From: Sphingobacterium sp.
Lineage (GTDB): Bacteria; Bacteroidota; Bacteroidia; Sphingobacteriales; Sphingobacteriaceae
Direction of reading: 5' to 3'
NCBI GenBank assembly: GCA_031286695.1
Contig: JAITTY010000021.1
Location: 51,488-115,487 of the forward strand
Length of the DNA stretch: 64,000 bases
A model generated the notes under the pieces. The model saw only the letters and a program-made list of their open reading frames with translations. It made no database searches and was not told the DNA's origin. The position numbers were made by a program, and so were the translations under genes. Positions 62,843 to 64,000 of this stretch are shown one piece after another; the first letter of the stretch is position 1, and every line of letters starts with the position of its first letter.

Positions 62843-63634
62843 TCAATAAAAATCATATGTGACCATTACTTTCTCAGGATCAAATGTTAAACTGATCCGG
62901 CCATCACGAAAATCTTTCCAAGATAATTTATACGAACTATGCTTAACTGCATCCTCCAAATCAAAGTAACTCCTTTTAACGGCTAAATTGGGAGAATTGT
63001 CATAATAAGTAGGTAAACCGTAATAGAAAACGAAAAATTGTTCAAATTCTTTAAATGACAAATAGTGGTAAAACTTATTCTTATTTCTTGAAATCAATAT
63101 TTCAATTTTCTTTAGCTTGCCATCTGTATAAAAATAATCAAGTGTTTGATAATACAGTGCATTCAACCATTTACCGCCGGTAAATCGGACATGCCCTGGA
63201 TCGATCACGACCATTGTGTCCTTACTCCCTGTATATGCACCAAACTCCCCTATATAAGATCTTTCCCCGAGATGAATAATATATTCGCGGGCTATATTGG
63301 CAGATCTACCATCTTTATTTGCCGGTATCCACTTTGATATGGACGAAAATTTCTGATTCATCTCATCTGTCTTATCCATATGCCCAATTTTACTGGAAAC
63401 AACTTTGACAGTGCTATCCTTATAAACCTCGAATCCAACATGAGCTTCATAATTGAGATTAGGCCAATTGCCTTTCCACTTTTCATTTAACTGCCTATAA
63501 AAATCAACAATACCTATCTTGGGGGTTGGAAGGTAATTTTCATAAGAAATAAAAATGTAATCCTGTCCGTCTTGGCAAATACCTGATCTCAAATTAAACA
63601 ATAGAAGAAAAACAATGATCAAACAATTTCTCAT
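62843..63634 (-). CDS. Periplasmic protein with TonB-C-terminal-like domain, unknown function
   Basis: A 263-residue protein with a signal peptide (about 1-20, ending SGICQ). Residues about 35-135 resemble the TonB/TolA C-terminal fold: GFEVYKDSTVKVVSS-like strand, then SISKWIPANKDGRS followed by a hydrophobic strand, as seen in small Bacteroidota proteins annotated as energy-transducer-like. There is no TM anchor or Pro-rich spacer, so it is not a working TonB. The rest is unrecognised. Confidence 0.6.
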   Translation of the reverse strand: MRNCLIIVFLLLFNLRSGICQDGQDYIFISYENYLPTPKIGIVDFYRQLNEKWKGNWPNLNYEAHVGFEVYKDSTVKVVSSKIGHMDKTDEMNQKFSSISKWIPANKDGRSANIAREYIIHLGERSYIGEFGAYTGSKDTMVVIDPGHVRFTGGKWLNALYYQTLDYFYTDGKLKKIEILISRNKNKFYHYLSFKEFEQFFVFYYGLPTYYDNSPNLAVKRSYFDLEDAVKHSSYKLSWKDFRDGRISLTFDPEKVMVTYDFY

Positions 63635-63903
63635 ATGGCCGGTAAGTAATATTTACAGCAATATACAAAAAACACAGATACAAGAATTATAGAAAAGCAA
63701 TATGGAGATGGAGGCTGTCTATTGGCTAAGAGAGCTCCTTTACTTCAATTTCAGCTATGAACAATAACCACTTGCTATTTGGAGCTAAATTGATCGACAT
63801 ACTTCTATAAAGAGGCATTACATTGCTTTCTTAGTACTGTGCTGGATCAGGGGGAGATTACAGAAGATAGAGACAAGGAAGTACGGGAGTACATAAACGA
63901 AAG
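63635..63903. other. Intergenic region before the rRNA operon, possible degraded coding remnant
   Basis: About 270 bases with no complete gene. On the plus strand, an ATG at 63702 opens 21 codons to a stop (MEMEAVYWLRELLYFNF start), and another frame (63794-63913) is open for about 40 codons with a protein-like composition ending DRDKEVREYINERSP. Together they look like pieces of a broken small gene, but no family is recognised. Confidence 0.3.
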
Positions 63904-63934
63904 AAGCCCTTGACTGTTTCCAGCAAGGGCTTCC
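63904..63934 (-). terminator. Terminator of the rRNA operon
   Basis: A perfect 10-bp stem (GAAGCCCTTG, 63904-63913, with CAAGGGCTTC, 63925-63934) lies just beyond the 5S 3' end on the minus strand and is followed by a T-rich stretch. A seven-T run also directly follows the 5S sequence. Confidence 0.8.
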
Positions 63935-63946
63935 GTGTAAAAAAAG

Positions 63947-64000
63947 GCACCGACCTACTCTCCCACCTGTTACGGCAATACCATCGGCTCTGGCGGGCTT
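63947..64000 (-). rRNA. rrf: 5S ribosomal RNA, 3' end (gene continues outside window)
   Basis: Read on the minus strand, this is the last ~54 bases of a 5S rRNA: CCCGCCAGAGCCGATGGTA, then a GGTGGGAGAGTAGGTCGGTGCC end (read in parts). The rRNA operon therefore runs from right to left and ends here. The 3' end is placed at 63947 from the pairing CC/GG and the T-run that follows. Confidence 0.9.

Noticed and set aside
62843-63634. This protein as a functional TonB
   Set aside because: It lacks the N-terminal TM anchor and the Pro-rich periplasmic spacer; only a TonB-C-like fold is suggested.

Overview
The window looks like a chromosomal segment of a member of the Bacteroidota, most probably a Sphingobacterium or Pedobacter-like genus (Sphingobacteriaceae). 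The evidence is a SusC/SusD pair driven by an ECF sigma/FecR pair, the 669-residue long form of IspG, a protein with a type IX secretion C-terminal domain, an ATP synthase cluster lacking the beta and epsilon genes, low G+C content, and many TAnnTTTG promoter boxes of the Bacteroidota type. No phage, integrase, transposase or CRISPR array was seen. Most of the window is core chromosome.

Layout. 1-2.1 kb: the 3' end of a succinate-semialdehyde dehydrogenase, a DUF4476 protein and HemJ. 2.2-11.7 kb, all minus strand: an ECF sigma factor, FecR, SusC, SusD, a lysine exporter LysO encoded as two genes, and a GH63-like lipoprotein, i.e. a small nutrient-uptake locus. 11.8-15.0 kb: a histidine kinase, response regulator, TPR membrane protein and hemE in one tight operon. 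15.2-21.2 kb: YjjG nucleotidase, a DUF1080 protein with a TonB-dependent receptor, ClpS, a stand-alone FabH-like enzyme and a small lipoprotein. 21.5-27.4 kb: ATP synthase genes atpZ, an AtpI-like gene, B, E, F, H, A, G. 27.4-30.4 kb: a PIF1-like helicase and a cupin.

30.6-35.8 kb is the least understood part. Three plus-strand genes (a coiled-coil protein, a two-TM coiled-coil protein and a membrane-tethered protein with an ASKHA/Ppx-like ATPase fold) face two minus-strand genes (an SPFH plus GYF protein and a double zinc-ribbon membrane protein). It resembles an envelope-stress module such as the Bacillus ydjFGHI set, but the make-up differs.

36-47 kb: parE, purU, a 592-residue protein of unknown function with TIM-barrel flavoprotein-like motifs, an RlmI-type methyltransferase, MlaF/MlaE, a LiaF-like protein, ispG and an orphan T9SS tail protein. 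47-64 kb: kup, rlmF, an amino-acid permease, an AcpH-like protein, tyrS, a GNAT enzyme, ftsK-lolA, a lytic transglycosylase, an RluB-type pseudouridine synthase with a 25-residue repeat extension, a MazG-like pyrophosphohydrolase, a TIGR01212 radical SAM protein, a TonB-C-like protein, and the 3' end of a 5S rRNA gene entering from the right on the minus strand.

Two genome-scale patterns stand out. At least six genes carry a TAnnTTTG box only 3-8 bases before the ATG, which implies leaderless or nearly leaderless mRNAs. Convergent genes are often separated by long, perfect inverted repeats with almost no loop.
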